A stretch of 64,000 nt of DNA from Viscum album (taxonomy: Eukaryota; Streptophyta; Magnoliopsida; Santalales; Viscaceae). The notes below the pieces were generated by a model. The model searched no databases. It was not told where the DNA came from and saw only the letters and a list, made by a program, of their open reading frames with translations. The position numbers and the translations under genes were made by a program. Location: contig OY728137.1 of assembly GCA_963277665.1 (NCBI GenBank), positions 1,172,074,670 to 1,172,138,669 of the forward strand, in the 5' to 3' direction. Numbering within the stretch: the first letter of the stretch is position 1; the number at the start of each line of letters is the position of its first letter. Of this stretch, positions 13,860 to 27,000 are shown piece by piece.

Positions 13860-16800
13860 TGTAACATCATGTGTTTTCGATGGGTGAAAATTCATGTAGA
13901 AACATGATCTTTTCATTTAGTTGTTGGTCAAAATCATAAATATTTATTAGGAATTTGATACTGGGATATATAGAACTTAATAATTATATTTGGAGGTGGT
14001 TAAGGAACTAGTAGTTTCTTGGATGATTTGATGACTTCTAGGAGCACTATGATCTGAAAATTCAAATTCTAGGAGAAATAGATAGGGTACACGGTTTGTT
14101 GAAAATGTGTGGTTCCGTTGTAGAAAATATAAAATCATGTAATGGTATTCACATGGTTTTTAACCCATGAAAGGTGGGGAATATGGGCATGTGAGACCTC
14201 TTCAGTTTATTCTAGATGTCAACTTGACAGCTTGCACTAGGAATTTATAATGGTGTTTCTTGCCGATATAGGATGCAGATTATGAAATTTCCGAGGGAAT
14301 TATTTTCAAATGGTTTTCATAACCATAAACATAGACCAAGTGATGTGTGGATCCGGATATATGAGGTCTCATGGTTGGTGAACAAATCAGAAAACAATGT
14401 GGTCAAACCATGAAACTCCTTATTGGGATGGAAATTAATGTTTTCCCCTCTTGCTAATTTCTTTTTATATACTCTTTTCCATCATTCCTCTAACACACAG
14501 TAGCCACTCAACTTCTTCTTTTAGAAATCATCTTGGATTCCATGTATCTCTCGAAAATGAGTTATAATTCAAGAATTTAGGTTCTTTGGAACCATTTCAA
14601 TATGATATTAACATAACTTTCTTCTTATTTCATTTTTCATCACTGGATGGAATGCTAAATCCATACAAGCTCTTTTTACCAATTTTTAGTTATTATTTCT
14701 AATCTTATGATTTCTATCATTTTGAGGTAGATACGAATCACAATATTGGATGAGTGGATAGTCTTAATCCTGAGTTTGGTGGTATATATATTTTCCCTAA
14801 TGTTTTTTCATTTTATTTATATTATCATCATTTTTATACACACCATACCTTTTGGATGTTGCACCTAAAATTATTCAGTATATCAAATTGATTGATTGAT
14901 AATTAATGCGATTCATGTAAATAACCTATTCTAAGTTGGAGGTTTTTAACCTCTACATGAACAAGCTATGGGGTGGGTTCATTCTTCTTCCTAAGTCATG
15001 TACCACCCATTTTGGTGGGTATGTTTTCCACCCAACTGTGGAAGCCATAAATAAATTTACTGAGTTAATAAATGGTTGATTTTAATGAATTTAGGGATTA
15101 AACTTTGTCATGGACACTAACATATCCCAGTATTTTATATACATTTTGATGTTTCTTATTATATTATGGGACCTATCATTGTTATGGTATTTAACTACTG
15201 ATGGGGGTCGATGTATTCCACCAAAAACCTCTATATACAGATCTATAATCATAATTAGGTCACCTTGGTCTATAGCATTTGGTCCTAGCCCATATTGGTC
15301 TCATACTATTTTGTGTTTTCTGGACCTGATATGGTGTCCTTGTTCTATATCCTTGGGACCATGCACATGGATTTCTGATACTTTTTTATATGTGTAGTAT
15401 TCTAGAGCATGTAGTTACTAACACACATTACCATTAGGTACTTTATTTATTCATTTATATATATAACATATCTTCCACCCTATTTATATACTTTGTTTAT
15501 ATGAAATTCATTATAAATATTTAACTGTTATACCTACACATTGTTTAAATTTTATGTATACACTATATTTGTTATAGAAAATGATTCTGGTGGCCTACTT
15601 AGTATATATTACACATTTTATGCCCCACCATATCACTAGGGTACAGAAACAGACCTCATGGTTAATTTTTCAGGATCATGGATTATTCATAAACTATATT
15701 ATAATTTTTCATTATGATAGATTAAGGGAGAAGTTGAATAAGATAATGCCCAAAATTCTATTAGAGTATGCTACTAGATCTTCTATTTATTCCCTTCCCT
15801 TGTCTATCCAACAATGGGTGTTGCATTATATGTCTTCTTATATGTGTATATTCTATAACATTGTTTATTATTTTTCATTATGGTATGTTGACACATCATA
15901 TCTCATTTATTTATTATTACTAAAAAAATAATTATTTATTCTTCAACATTTATTCAATATTCTTCTGATACGATTTCACAGATCCAGAGTCTATAGTATC
16001 CCCATTTTACAAATATTAGACACTTTTTTCTTGTCAAAAACCTCCGGAGTACATGGAGTCACACATGAGGCCCAATGGAAAATTGCCTCAGGGAAAATTT
16101 CTATGTGGCTCCTATGTTTGGGTTCTACACTATCAATTTTTTAGATATTTACAATCTTGTGGGTAATCTAACCATGATTTGTGAATTGTTTGTCTTAACT
16201 TGAATAGTTATACCAAAACGTAAAATCAATCAAATAAACCCATATTAATATTTATATTCACATAAATGTTAATTTAAAAACCCAGCCATCATGAAACTAT
16301 ATTTTTTATTTGATAAACTATCATTAGGTTGGTACACTTTCCGAAAAAACTATGAAGTGTATAGTTTCTAGAATAAAGATACCATGCAAAAACAATAAAT
16401 CAGAGGATTTAGTTACCATAATAAAACACATTTGATTTTATTGAACATACTACATGATGTTTTCTCAGTAATGGTGGACATTCACACCAATCAATCTTAT
16501 CCTCCTTGGATTTATGAAACTATATTTGGTAGTGTATAATGTTTCCACGTTTACAAAATAATAATAGTAGTTGCCCTTGGAATTCAGGTTTCCCACTCCC
16601 ATTGTGATAACTAACCACTTCATTATATCTTGACAATTTGAAGCGCAATAACCCCTTATTCCACAAGAAAAATAATTTTCCCTCCCATTTATGTAAATTC
16701 ACCTGGTTCTTTTTCTTATAATTTTGTCATGTAAGAAGTTGATTCTTTTGTTTCATTATTATATTCATCACCCGATCATCATTATGACTCCATCATTAAT

Positions 16801-17166
16801 TTTTCTGTTCTGTTCGATAATTGGACTATGTTAACATGGTTAGTCAAATTCCATGAGAGATGGTTTGAAAAAATCATAAGGATTCTCCTTATAACTCTAA
16901 TTTTATTTTGTTGTTTATTGAGGAAACCATCCCATCATAAATAAAAAACCCATGGTACCATCTAGTTTCATACGCTACTAAATAAAATAGAATCGACATT
17001 ATTGATAAAATATTAATAATACAGGAAAATTTATCATAAAAATAAAATGAATTCGTCCATATAACATATTATTCTTTTTCATATAATAGATTAACTTTAG
17101 TTAGTTTTGTTTACCTTATACGAATCGTAGATTGGTCTCGGATAATTTATGCTCTTTTATATTACA
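13860..17166 (+). mobile_element. E3: 3' LTR, interrupted by E4
   Basis: Starts TGTAACATCATGTG and aligns with the 5' LTR copy up to about 15740. The later part to 17166 has no recognised content. The open frames of 95 codons (15110-15397) and 116 codons (15581-15931) lie in the aligned non-coding LTR, have no equivalent in the sister LTR and are not genes. E4 begins at 17167, so the remaining LTR is expected after 28763. Confidence 0.55.
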
Positions 17167-19015
17167 TGTAACATCTCAGGTAAATAATGAATTTCACACT
17201 TTCATATTTATTAATATTTTTTAATTAAATATTAACTTTACATTCAATGGGATTCTATATCTAATAGTGTACTCAACATGCAACAACGGGTTTCATTGAA
17301 ATCTTACGTTGCACACAACTTTGAGTTATACCGAAAAATAATACAATAATAATAATATTTAAATGGAATTTAACACATAACCATTGTATTAGAAGGAATG
17401 AACCGAACTAACAATGATATTATAAAACATGTTTTTTAAATAGTTTACTTTTATCCAATATATTTCAGAGTCTTAAAATAAGAATGAATCCGGTTTTAAG
17501 CACATAATACTCTAATCTTCTTTAAAAGGATGATTTACCACCTTTTGATGGAGAACAATTTTTAAATCTAATTTTTTTCAAATTTATATGTTCTATTTGA
17601 CAAAATAAACTTATTATTTAGAAGTGGGTCCTGAAAAGTTACGTTGGGTTAAATTTTGGTATTTTTCTGATAAATTTCAATTTTGATAAATTGTGAAAAA
17701 TACTGCATTTTAATTAAAAACTGCCTTTTAATATAATTTATTTATATGGTAAGATTATCTATTTAGTAGGTTTGAAAGTGTAATTAGATTATGTTTTTAA
17801 CATTTAATCCAATTTTTTTCATTGGAAGTAATTTCACTTTTTAATTAAACATAAACACATATCAATCTTTTAATAGTTATTATTTCTTAAAAAAATCTTT
17901 TTTGTTTTGACAATGGGAATTAATTTTAAATTAATATCTGCAAATTCTGTGTCTCGAATTTGGAAAAATGGATTCCATATTTGCAATCAGGAGATCCAAC
18001 GTGTGTAAATAGGTAACTTTTATTTTTAGGCATTATGAATAGTAGCATCAGAAAATATTTTATTTACAATGGTTAAAGGTTAAATCTGGTAATTGAGGGT
18101 AAAAAAATAATATATAATAATATTAAATTACCTTAACACGTGCCCTGAGCCAATTTTCTAATAGATTTCTGACCATGGGAATCCTTGGGTCGATTTTGGT
18201 ACCCTACAGAGCCACATGTTTGTGAAAATAACATTTTATAAAAATTAAGGAAAATGTAACATAAATGTATATCTTTTAGTAAAATAACTTTTATATGGGG
18301 TTGTAAAAGAGATATTTTAGACTATAAATTATAATTAGACATCTAAAAAGATTTCATAGATCACTGTATTTTGTTTATAATTTTTAAACATTAATAAAAT
18401 AAATTTATTTATGACACAATGATGATGTAGTGATTACCTTATTAATGAATGTTTTAATTAAATGAGATTATATGTATTGAAGTAAATTTATATTGAAACT
18501 TTTTATGTCATACACGAATTTTATAGAAACTGTTGACATTTTATATTTGAATTAATGAATGTTTTTTTAATAATAAATTTGTTAATGTTTTTTAAATTTT
18601 TTTGATATGAATTGGTTCTAAATTAACATAAATGTGTTTTTTAAACTATTATTATTTTATTAAATGATAAATTAATCTTAAAAATATTATATTCTGTAAA
18701 TTGACATATATTATGTTTAAAATGTCATCAGTGATCCATTTTTTGTCTCTTTGAATTCTATTATAAATATATTAACCATATATTATGAATATAGAGGAGT
18801 ACATAGTAAAAGTTAAATTAGTTAACTAAGGCCTAAAGATAAAAGATAAGGTTAATATTATTCCAAAAACATTTATAAAACCCATTGTATGAGAGGATAT
18901 ATAAAAATTATCACATTATCATTTAATTAAATGAGTTTTATACCTTCTGTAATTGAAATTCAGTTTCTAATAATATAATATTTTTAAACATTCCTAAAGA
19001 GCCCCTCCTCTCCCT

Positions 19016-19023
19016 TATAAAAG
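19016..19023 (+). promoter_or_regulatory. TATA box of E4 5' LTR
   Basis: TATAAAAG follows the block AAGAGCCCCTCCTCTCCC. The same block and TATA box occur in E9 at 59580 and in the second E4 LTR at 25942. It lies about 1.85 kb into the LTR, so the U3 region would be that long. Transcription should start about 25-35 bp downstream, near the CTCACAACTCTCAAGCC stretch. Confidence 0.8.
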
Positions 19024-19579
19024 GCCATCAACTATAACCCATTACTCACAACTCTCAAGCCTATTGGATCATCCAAAATAAAAAAAAAATAAGCTCCCAA
19101 CATCCTATCAAACTCAAAGAAGGATTTACCTTGTTATAAGGTAATTCAAGAAATTTTTTTGGTTCAAACCAAAGGGAGTTACGCGATTTAAAGGTAATGT
19201 CTTCTCTCAAGTTATTTTCTTTTATTTTCCTCCTCCACTACCTATTCTATTATTATTCATTGTTTACATAAAAAAATATCCTTCATATACTAGTTTGTTA
19301 TTATAATAATTATTCTATCTACAATTCCACACACCTCCATCTAATGGATACGAACGTATTGTTTTTGTGGACGTCGAACTACTGCCTCAGGAAACGATGT
19401 TTTTTCAATTTTCTCCTACTACCTCTCATGGTGTCTATTATAATAGAACTGAAATTATATGTGATATATATGATATTTATTTTATCTTTATTCTTCTTTA
19501 ATTATCATTTAGATCCAAATTTTATGCTTTTCATGTTGTATATATATGGTAATTTCATTTGAGGTAGTGCAGACTAATA

Positions 19580-19591
19580 CCCCCCCCCCCC
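19580..19591 (+). repeat. Run of 12 C
   Basis: An uninterrupted poly-C in very A+T-rich DNA. It lies in the first unit of the duplicated LTR block; the sister LTR has only CCCCTC here, so the run expanded after insertion or was miscalled. Confidence 0.9.
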
Positions 19592-21838
19592 AAAGTGATA
19601 TGACATGTTCGTGCTATAAAATGAATGTATAAAGAATGGAATTAATGAAATTCTGTAGCATATAATATATATATATTATAATTTAATTATAATATACCTA
19701 TTTATATTTTATTTTTCATTTCTTTAAATGAATAGGAAATTGAAGTAGTGTTCATGAGTATGTACAACTTACTGTCTCCATGAACAGTGCATTTCATTTC
19801 TAATGTACCAATGTTATGGACTATTATAAATACATATAAAATGGATATATAAATGATATATATTATATCTAAAGAATGAATATCATTCTGGAGATAATGT
19901 TTTTTTACCAAATGGACAATTTTTAATTATAACTAGTTAATTTTCAAATCAAGTACCGAATATCAACAAGCCGACCGATATTAACTTATATAATTATGTA
20001 ATTTTTAAAACATTGTAATAAGTGATATAAAAGGAATAATAAACATTAAAAGGTTATTATGAAATTAAAAAATAACTTATTTTTATTATTCATTAAATTA
20101 AATAATGAGCGAGTCAAGTCGGACAAGAAGGGGTTGTCATCTCACTTTTCTTCTCGTGGGATTCATGCTATATTTTCCACTATTTCCTTTTTGTGGTGTA
20201 TTTACTAACCAATATTTTATTAATTTTGTAATATAATTTATTTTATGGGTACATAAATCTTTATTTTATGATCATTCTTTCATTGGGTGAATGTTTCTTA
20301 TGTTTCCAAATCGGTAAGGGAACTTTTCACCATCCTATTTTAGTCAAAGACTTCTTTTATGATATGTATTTTAATAACCATTTTTTTATATTTGGATGTG
20401 TTCTTATTTATCCTTATTTCAATAAACATTATGTCCATGTGATTATGTACACTTTTTTTATTTCATCTACTCATTTTAGTAATTTTTATGTGACGTCGTT
20501 AGGCTACGGAATTTTTCTAAGGGAACTTCTTAACCCAATTTCAATTATTTGGTTTAAATTCTACTTCTTGATTATGTCGTTATCTGAATATGTGTGAATG
20601 ATCTATGATTGTTTTACACATAATATTCTCTTATATTGGGTGTATTTATATTTTTCACACATAATTATTTCATTGATTTGTCCTTAATCTAATGGTATAA
20701 TCTTTGTAAGGGACTATATCTCAATCTCATTTCATTGAGGAATATTTCCATATTTGTGCACCTTTTTTATCCTCAATGGTGTATATACAACCATTTTGAC
20801 ATTTTATATCATGTATTTCTATATTATAATTAGATTTTATGTTTTATTTTATGTTATTCATTAATAATTTTTATTCAAGAGTCTTTCAAGTGGTAATGGA
20901 TTCTTTAACTACAACTTCATTTTAAATGTTTTAATAATTCAATCAATTCAATCCATCTCATTCATGTCCATGTTTTAGAAATTATTTTAAGGATTTATTT
21001 ATATGGACTTGATTGTTTGAATGTGTAAATTACTTTCAAATGTTTCAGAGTTGTATGGGATACATTGATTCAAAACTCTTATTTTTGAATGTTTTAATTG
21101 AATTGATAATGTCAACATATTGAACTGATATCTTAGGATTCCAATGTGAAAATGTTATATATATTTTTATCATTGTGCATTTTTTATTATTATGTTATGG
21201 TTCTTGGGAATTTTTTATGCGTGTGGGTGGTTCCATGATAATCCTAGGGCGAGTGAACCTGAGATAGGACTCGAATGCATTGGGATACATGACAGAGGTA
21301 AATGTTAATGATTCTCCTAAGAGATTTAGGGAATATATTGTGATGGGTATGACAAGCATAACTCTCTACATATCTAAGAAAGCTAAAACATAAGTATGTT
21401 ACGGATCCCACAATTTCCCTTTATTATTTTTTATTTCTATGAGTTATTCATAAATCATATGATTTCATGAGGTAAGTTAAAGAGCATATGTTTTCGATGT
21501 ATTGATGGACTAATGTTTTTTTATTTATTTTATAACCCTTACTGATCTTTTTATACTCACCCCAGGTTTTTGAAATGTTTTTAACAGGGTATAATGAATG
21601 GTAAGAGGAAGGAATAATTAAAGAATAATTACATCAAAAAATGAATTCTTGTTTTCTTTAAGTGTTTTTATTTTATGATAAAATGGACACTGAGTATAAG
21701 TGTATACTTTGAAATATATGGATGAAATGTAATATTTAAGTCCTAATTCTGTAAAACTATAAGCCTGAAAAGATCCTTAATGTTAATTCTTTATTGAACT
21801 CATGATTAAGTAATGTTTTAAAGATAGGGCCGTGTAAT

Positions 21839-21850
21839 TGGTATTAGAGG
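21839..21850 (+). other. Primer-binding site of E4
   Basis: TGGTATTAGAGG lies two bases after the LTR end. It is one C-to-T change from the TGGTATCAGAGG of E9 and matches the 3' end of initiator tRNA-Met, the usual primer of Tekay elements. Confidence 0.85.
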
Positions 21851-24079
21851 TTAGTACAGACAACTTTAGGGATTATGAGTTTTTGTTAGACACATGGTTA
21901 GTCTTTATGTCTACTATTTATGTTAAATCATTATTTGGTAAAATTTTCATATCAAGGAATTTATGTTTCAAATGGAAGTACGATGATCTAAAATGACATT
22001 CATATCTATTCCTCATGACTTTCTTGCCATAGTTATTGCAAAGTCATGTACAGAAAATTCTGGAACATTTTATAACATACAACTCACTTGAATGGAACTG
22101 TTTGAGATATCAAACAACTCTACTATAACTCGATACCATCATGGATCAGGGGTTGTATTAAATCAAATCTTGTTTTCTCAATATTTTCATATTTTCAAGA
22201 AAGGTAAATATTATCATGGAATTTTCAAATATTTTACCTCATCAAAATATTTTTAAGCATATTGTGAATTTGAAAAAGGTGTTTAAAAAGGAGACCCTTG
22301 CACAACCTATTTATATTTTCATTTAAATTATAGTATTTCAACACATACTTATAGTATTTTTAAAGGAACATTGATTGAATGTTTCATGTCAAACATGGTA
22401 TGACTGTTTTATAAAAATCATGTTTTTTTAGATGTTTTATAATGATATGTCATACATGAATATTTTTCAAAACTATTTTTTGTGGACACCCATATGAACC
22501 AAGTTGTACAATGTGTATTTAGATAAAGGAAGCAGATAATTTTTAAGGATCTCAAAATCATTGTGGAAATTCATGGATGATCTATCTACGTGAACAAGAT
22601 GACGATGAAACTAGGTGGACACCATGATCAAGGTTTGATGTTCTTTCTTTGGGAATAGTGTTATTTTATCGAGGTAAAAAATGTCAATATATATAAGACA
22701 TCATGAATTATGATATTGAGGTCATTATGTGTTTGGATGAAAATGAAAGGTATAAGAAAACCATTGAGGTTAAATCATGTTACGTTTATTATAGAGTTTC
22801 ATAAAAAGGGACAAAATTCAAGATGGTTGGCAACCCTCACATCTAGAAATTCTACATGAATCGACCCCACAACTGAAGGGAGACCAGAGGGAATCACATA
22901 CCACTAGACAACGTGAATCCTCTGGTTAGTATGACTAATTATTTTTAGTTAAATTATTTTATGGATCAAGAATAAGTTTATTTTTTGAACTTATGTTTTA
23001 TCAAATAGATATCCTCATTATAGGAAAATGATTTTGTGAATAAGTGATAATGGTTATTTTGGAAGATGTTCTCCCTTTTGGGGAAACACTATATGACTTA
23101 GAAAAATAGAATACTATGGGATTTAATTTTTGGAGTAATGGTTGAAATTTTATTTTGGAATAATATATGTTTTTATTGTCGAGACATGGAAATTTGGGTT
23201 ATTTATGAAAATGATTAACCTATCGTAAATAATATGTGATTTGGATAATTACACATTATTATGGGACTTTAAGAGTAGTCGAAATTATTGAGATATAAAT
23301 GTTATGATTTACTATGGAAGACTATGTGATTAAATTCTTCTGAGTTTTGGGATTTAATATTAGTTTGTATTATACTGAAGGATTTTACAAACAATTGTTT
23401 ATTAAATGGTCTTTGTTTAACTTTGGATATTGTTTGTTTAATTTTTGAGATTAAGTGTAGTATTTATTTTAATGATGTATTAAACCTTTTAGAGATTATC
23501 TGATCTTGTACAAAAATTTTGGTTTTGGTTATTGTCTAAAGACCTGGGAAAGATATGGTTCATATTTTTTAGATCATGTTATTCTCATGATTTTGATTAT
23601 AGAACATCAGGTGTGACCTAGTTATCTTGAATACTCATCATTTGTAGAAAAGATGATTTTTTGGTAGAAACATATTAATGTATGAAACACTACTTGAAAA
23701 TTTTAAATATTTCTTGATGTACTTAGTCAATATCATAAATAAATTCTCCAAATTTATGAAAGGGAAATTAAAGAAACGTTGTACATTTACTTTTCCTACT
23801 GAGAAACCAATGAAAATTTAACCCATCAAATGTTTGTGGTTTTCTTGTTGTTAACATTCTCTGGATCATGTTTTCTATCCCTCTCCATCACAAAGTAATA
23901 CTTAGTTTATCCTCTATATCCATGTTTTCTTATATGGAATCCTAGTATGGGTTATCTTGGGTGACCATTGTACTTCTCTTCCTTTCATTTAAAGTTATTG
24001 TTTTATTGAATCTTTTCTAATGTGGGACTTTCAATGAAGTTTCCGAGCACAATTTTAAAATTGCGAGGATGCAATTCCC

Positions 24080-24093
24080 AAAAGGTGGAAGGA
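24080..24093 (+). other. Polypurine tract of E4
   Basis: AAAAGGTGGAAGGA stands immediately before the 3' LTR start TGTAACATCC, the usual place for the plus-strand primer. Confidence 0.85.
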
Positions 24094-27000
24094 TGTAACA
24101 TCCTAGGTAAATAAAGAATATGACATTTTAATATTTATTAATATTTGTGAAATATTATTAATTTTACTTTTAAGGTGATGTTATGTCTACTAGAGTACTC
24201 AACATGAAAAAATGGGTTTATTTGAAATATTATGTTGCACACAACATTGAGTAATACCTTAAAATATTAAAATATTATTATTATGTAAATAGTTGTTAAT
24301 TCCTAGACTTTGTATTGGAAGGAATGAACAGAACTAACTAAAATATGATTAAACATGTTTTTTAATTGTTTTACTTTTATGTAATAGAATTTGGAGGCTT
24401 AAAATAATAACTAATTTTATTTTAGGCAAGAAATACTCTAATATTCTGTAAAAGAGTGATTTGCCGCCTATTGATGAAGAACCATTTTTAAATCTAGCTT
24501 TTTTCACATTTATATGTCTTACATGAAAAAATAAACTTATTTTTTTAGAAGTGGGACATCAAAATTCACTTTGGATAAAAATTTTGTATTTTTATAATAA
24601 AGTTCATTTTTTGATGAATAATGAAGAATTCTACATTTTAATTCAAAAAAGCCTTTTAATCCAATTTCATTGTATCGATAAATTATATTTTTAATTGGGT
24701 TTAATGTGTAATTAGATTATTGTTTTACCATTTAATCCAATATAACTAATTATAAGTAATATCACTTTTTAATTAGACATAAACACATATCAATCATTTG
24801 ATTGTTTTTTTTCTTAAAAACATGCTTTTTGGTTTCAACAAGGGGAATTAATTTTAAATTCGTTTTTTAAAATTATATGTTTTCAATTTTGAAAATTGGA
24901 TTCTATATTTGGAATAATGAGTTCTATGTTTTTTAAATAGGTAACTTTTATTTTTAGACGTTATAAATAGTATCTTCAATAAATATTTAACTTACCATGG
25001 TAAAAAGAAAAATCTGGAATGTAAGTGTAAAAAAATACTATATAATAATATTAAATTACCCTAACATGTTTCTTGAACCTATTGTATGATAAATTTCTTA
25101 TCGTGGGAGTCCAAGGGTCGATTTTGGGACCCCATGGAGCCACTTGTAAATGAAAATGACATTTTATAAAAATTAAGGAAAATGTAACATAAACATATAT
25201 CTTTTAGTAAAACAATTTTAATATGGGCTTATATAAGTGATATTTTCAACTATAAATAAAAATTAGAAAACTAAATATATTACCCACATCGTGGTATTTT
25301 ATTTATATTTTATACAGATAAAATATATTAATTCATTTATGACATAATGATGATTTAGTGATTACCTTTTAAATGAATGTTTTAAATAAATGAGATTATA
25401 AATATTAAAATAAATTTATTTTGAAACTTTTTGTGCCATACATGAATTATAAGAATAATAAGGGACTTTTTTTGAATTAATTATTATTTCTTTGAAAGAA
25501 TCAAGTTTTTATAGATTTTATAAAAATCAAGATATGAATAGTTTATAACGTGACAAAAATGGGTTTTTAAAACAATTAATATTTTTTTAAATGATAAAAC
25601 TTTCCAAAAAAAAATATAATATTCCACCAACTGACATATATAATGTTAAAAATCTCATCAATTTTCTATTTTGGGTCTCCTATAATTTTTAATAAATATA
25701 TTAACCATATATTATGAATATATAAGAGGATATGGTAAATTTTAATTTTGTTAACTAAGGGTTAAAGTGATGAACACTAGGTGAATTTTATTCCCTAGGC
25801 TTGTCTAAAACCCATTGGATGAGTGGATTTCAAACTATACTCAACGTTTCTTCAAATTAAATGAGTTGGGGATCTTTTGAAATTTAAATTCAGTTTATAA
25901 TAAAATAATATATTTAAAATTTTCTAAAGAGCCCTCCCCCCTATAAAATGCCAATTAACACTAACCCATTACTAATAACTATCAAGATTCTTCGATCATC
26001 CAAACTCTATTACAATAGCTACCAACATCCCTATATTCCTAATATAATCCTTTCCCATTGATTAAGGAAATTCAAAAAAGCGTTTTGGTTGAAACCAAAG
26101 AGATTTACCCTATTTAAAGGTAACATCTTCTCTCAAGTTCTTTTCTTTTATTTTCCTTCTCAACTCCCAAGGCTCTTCTTGTTAGATATTTAAATAACAA
26201 AAACAGTATCCTAAATATAATAGGTTGTATTTATGAGTATTATTTGAACTAAACATTCGTATACCTCCATCTAATCGATACAAACATATGGTTTTTGTAG
26301 ACAACAAACTACTACCTCACGAAATGATGATTGTTCAATTGTCTCCTACCGCCTCTCAAGGTGGCCATTATGATGAAACTAAAATTATATATGATATTGT
26401 TTCTATTTATTTTATCTTGATTATTCTTTAATTATTATTTATACCATAACATTATGTTTTTCATGTTTTATATATTTGATAATTTCAATTGAGAAAGTGT
26501 GGACTGACACCCCTCAAAGTGATATGACTCATTAATACTATACATGGAATGTATAAAGGATATAATTAATGAAATTTTGTAACATATATAATATATATAT
26601 TATAATATAATTATAATATACATATTTTTCATTTATTTTTCATTGCTTTCAATATGAAAAATAAGTGAAAGTACCTTTTATGCCTATATACGACTTACCA
26701 TCTCCATAAATGGTGTATTTAATTTTTTATGTTCAAATGATATAGAATTTTAGAAATACATATATACTGTATATATATGATATATGTGATATATCAATAA
26801 ATAATATAATTTGGGAGATAATAAGATATTTACCACATAGAAAATTTGTAATTATAACAAGTTCAATTTCGACTAAAGTACTCAGTATCGACCAAACGAA
26901 CGATATTAACTTAAAAAATTATGTAATTTATATAACGTGGTAATAAGATATATTAAAGTAATAATAAAATAAAAAATTATTTTTATGAAATTAGAAATTA

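Larger units (their letters stand above)
17167..21836 (+). repeat. E4 5' LTR
   Basis: Begins TGTAACATCTCAGG and ends GGGCCGTGTA just before the primer site; it is collinear with 24094-28763. Shared blocks include ACTCAACATG, GTTGCACACAAC, AAGAGCCC, the TATA box, the CTTCTCTCAAGTT splice-donor area and TTCATTGAGGAATAT. The small open frames inside (72, 69 and 109 codons at 19344, 19702 and 20268) have no intact counterpart in the sister LTR and are chance. Confidence 0.88.
21837..24093 (+). mobile_element. E4 internal region, no gag-pol
   Basis: The 2.26 kb hold no open frame of 60 codons and I see no zinc knuckle, DSG protease, RT or integrase motif on the plus strand. Only the two ends are recognisable: the primer site, and the last 35 bases with GCGAGGATGCAATTCCC before the polypurine tract. 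That tail also precedes the LTR in autonomous Tekay elements. Packaging or template signals are expected here but cannot be identified. Confidence 0.75.

Noticed and set aside
15110..15931. Plus-strand frames of 95 and 116 codons
   Set aside because: They lie in a region that aligns with the sister LTR at 8200-8900, where no frame is conserved. The sequences are Ile/Tyr/Phe-rich as expected from A+T-rich DNA.
19344..20597. Frames of 72, 69 and 109 codons in the E4 5' LTR and a 113-codon frame at 27120-27461
   Set aside because: They are inside LTRs, and their counterparts in the sister LTR are broken, so selection for protein is unlikely.
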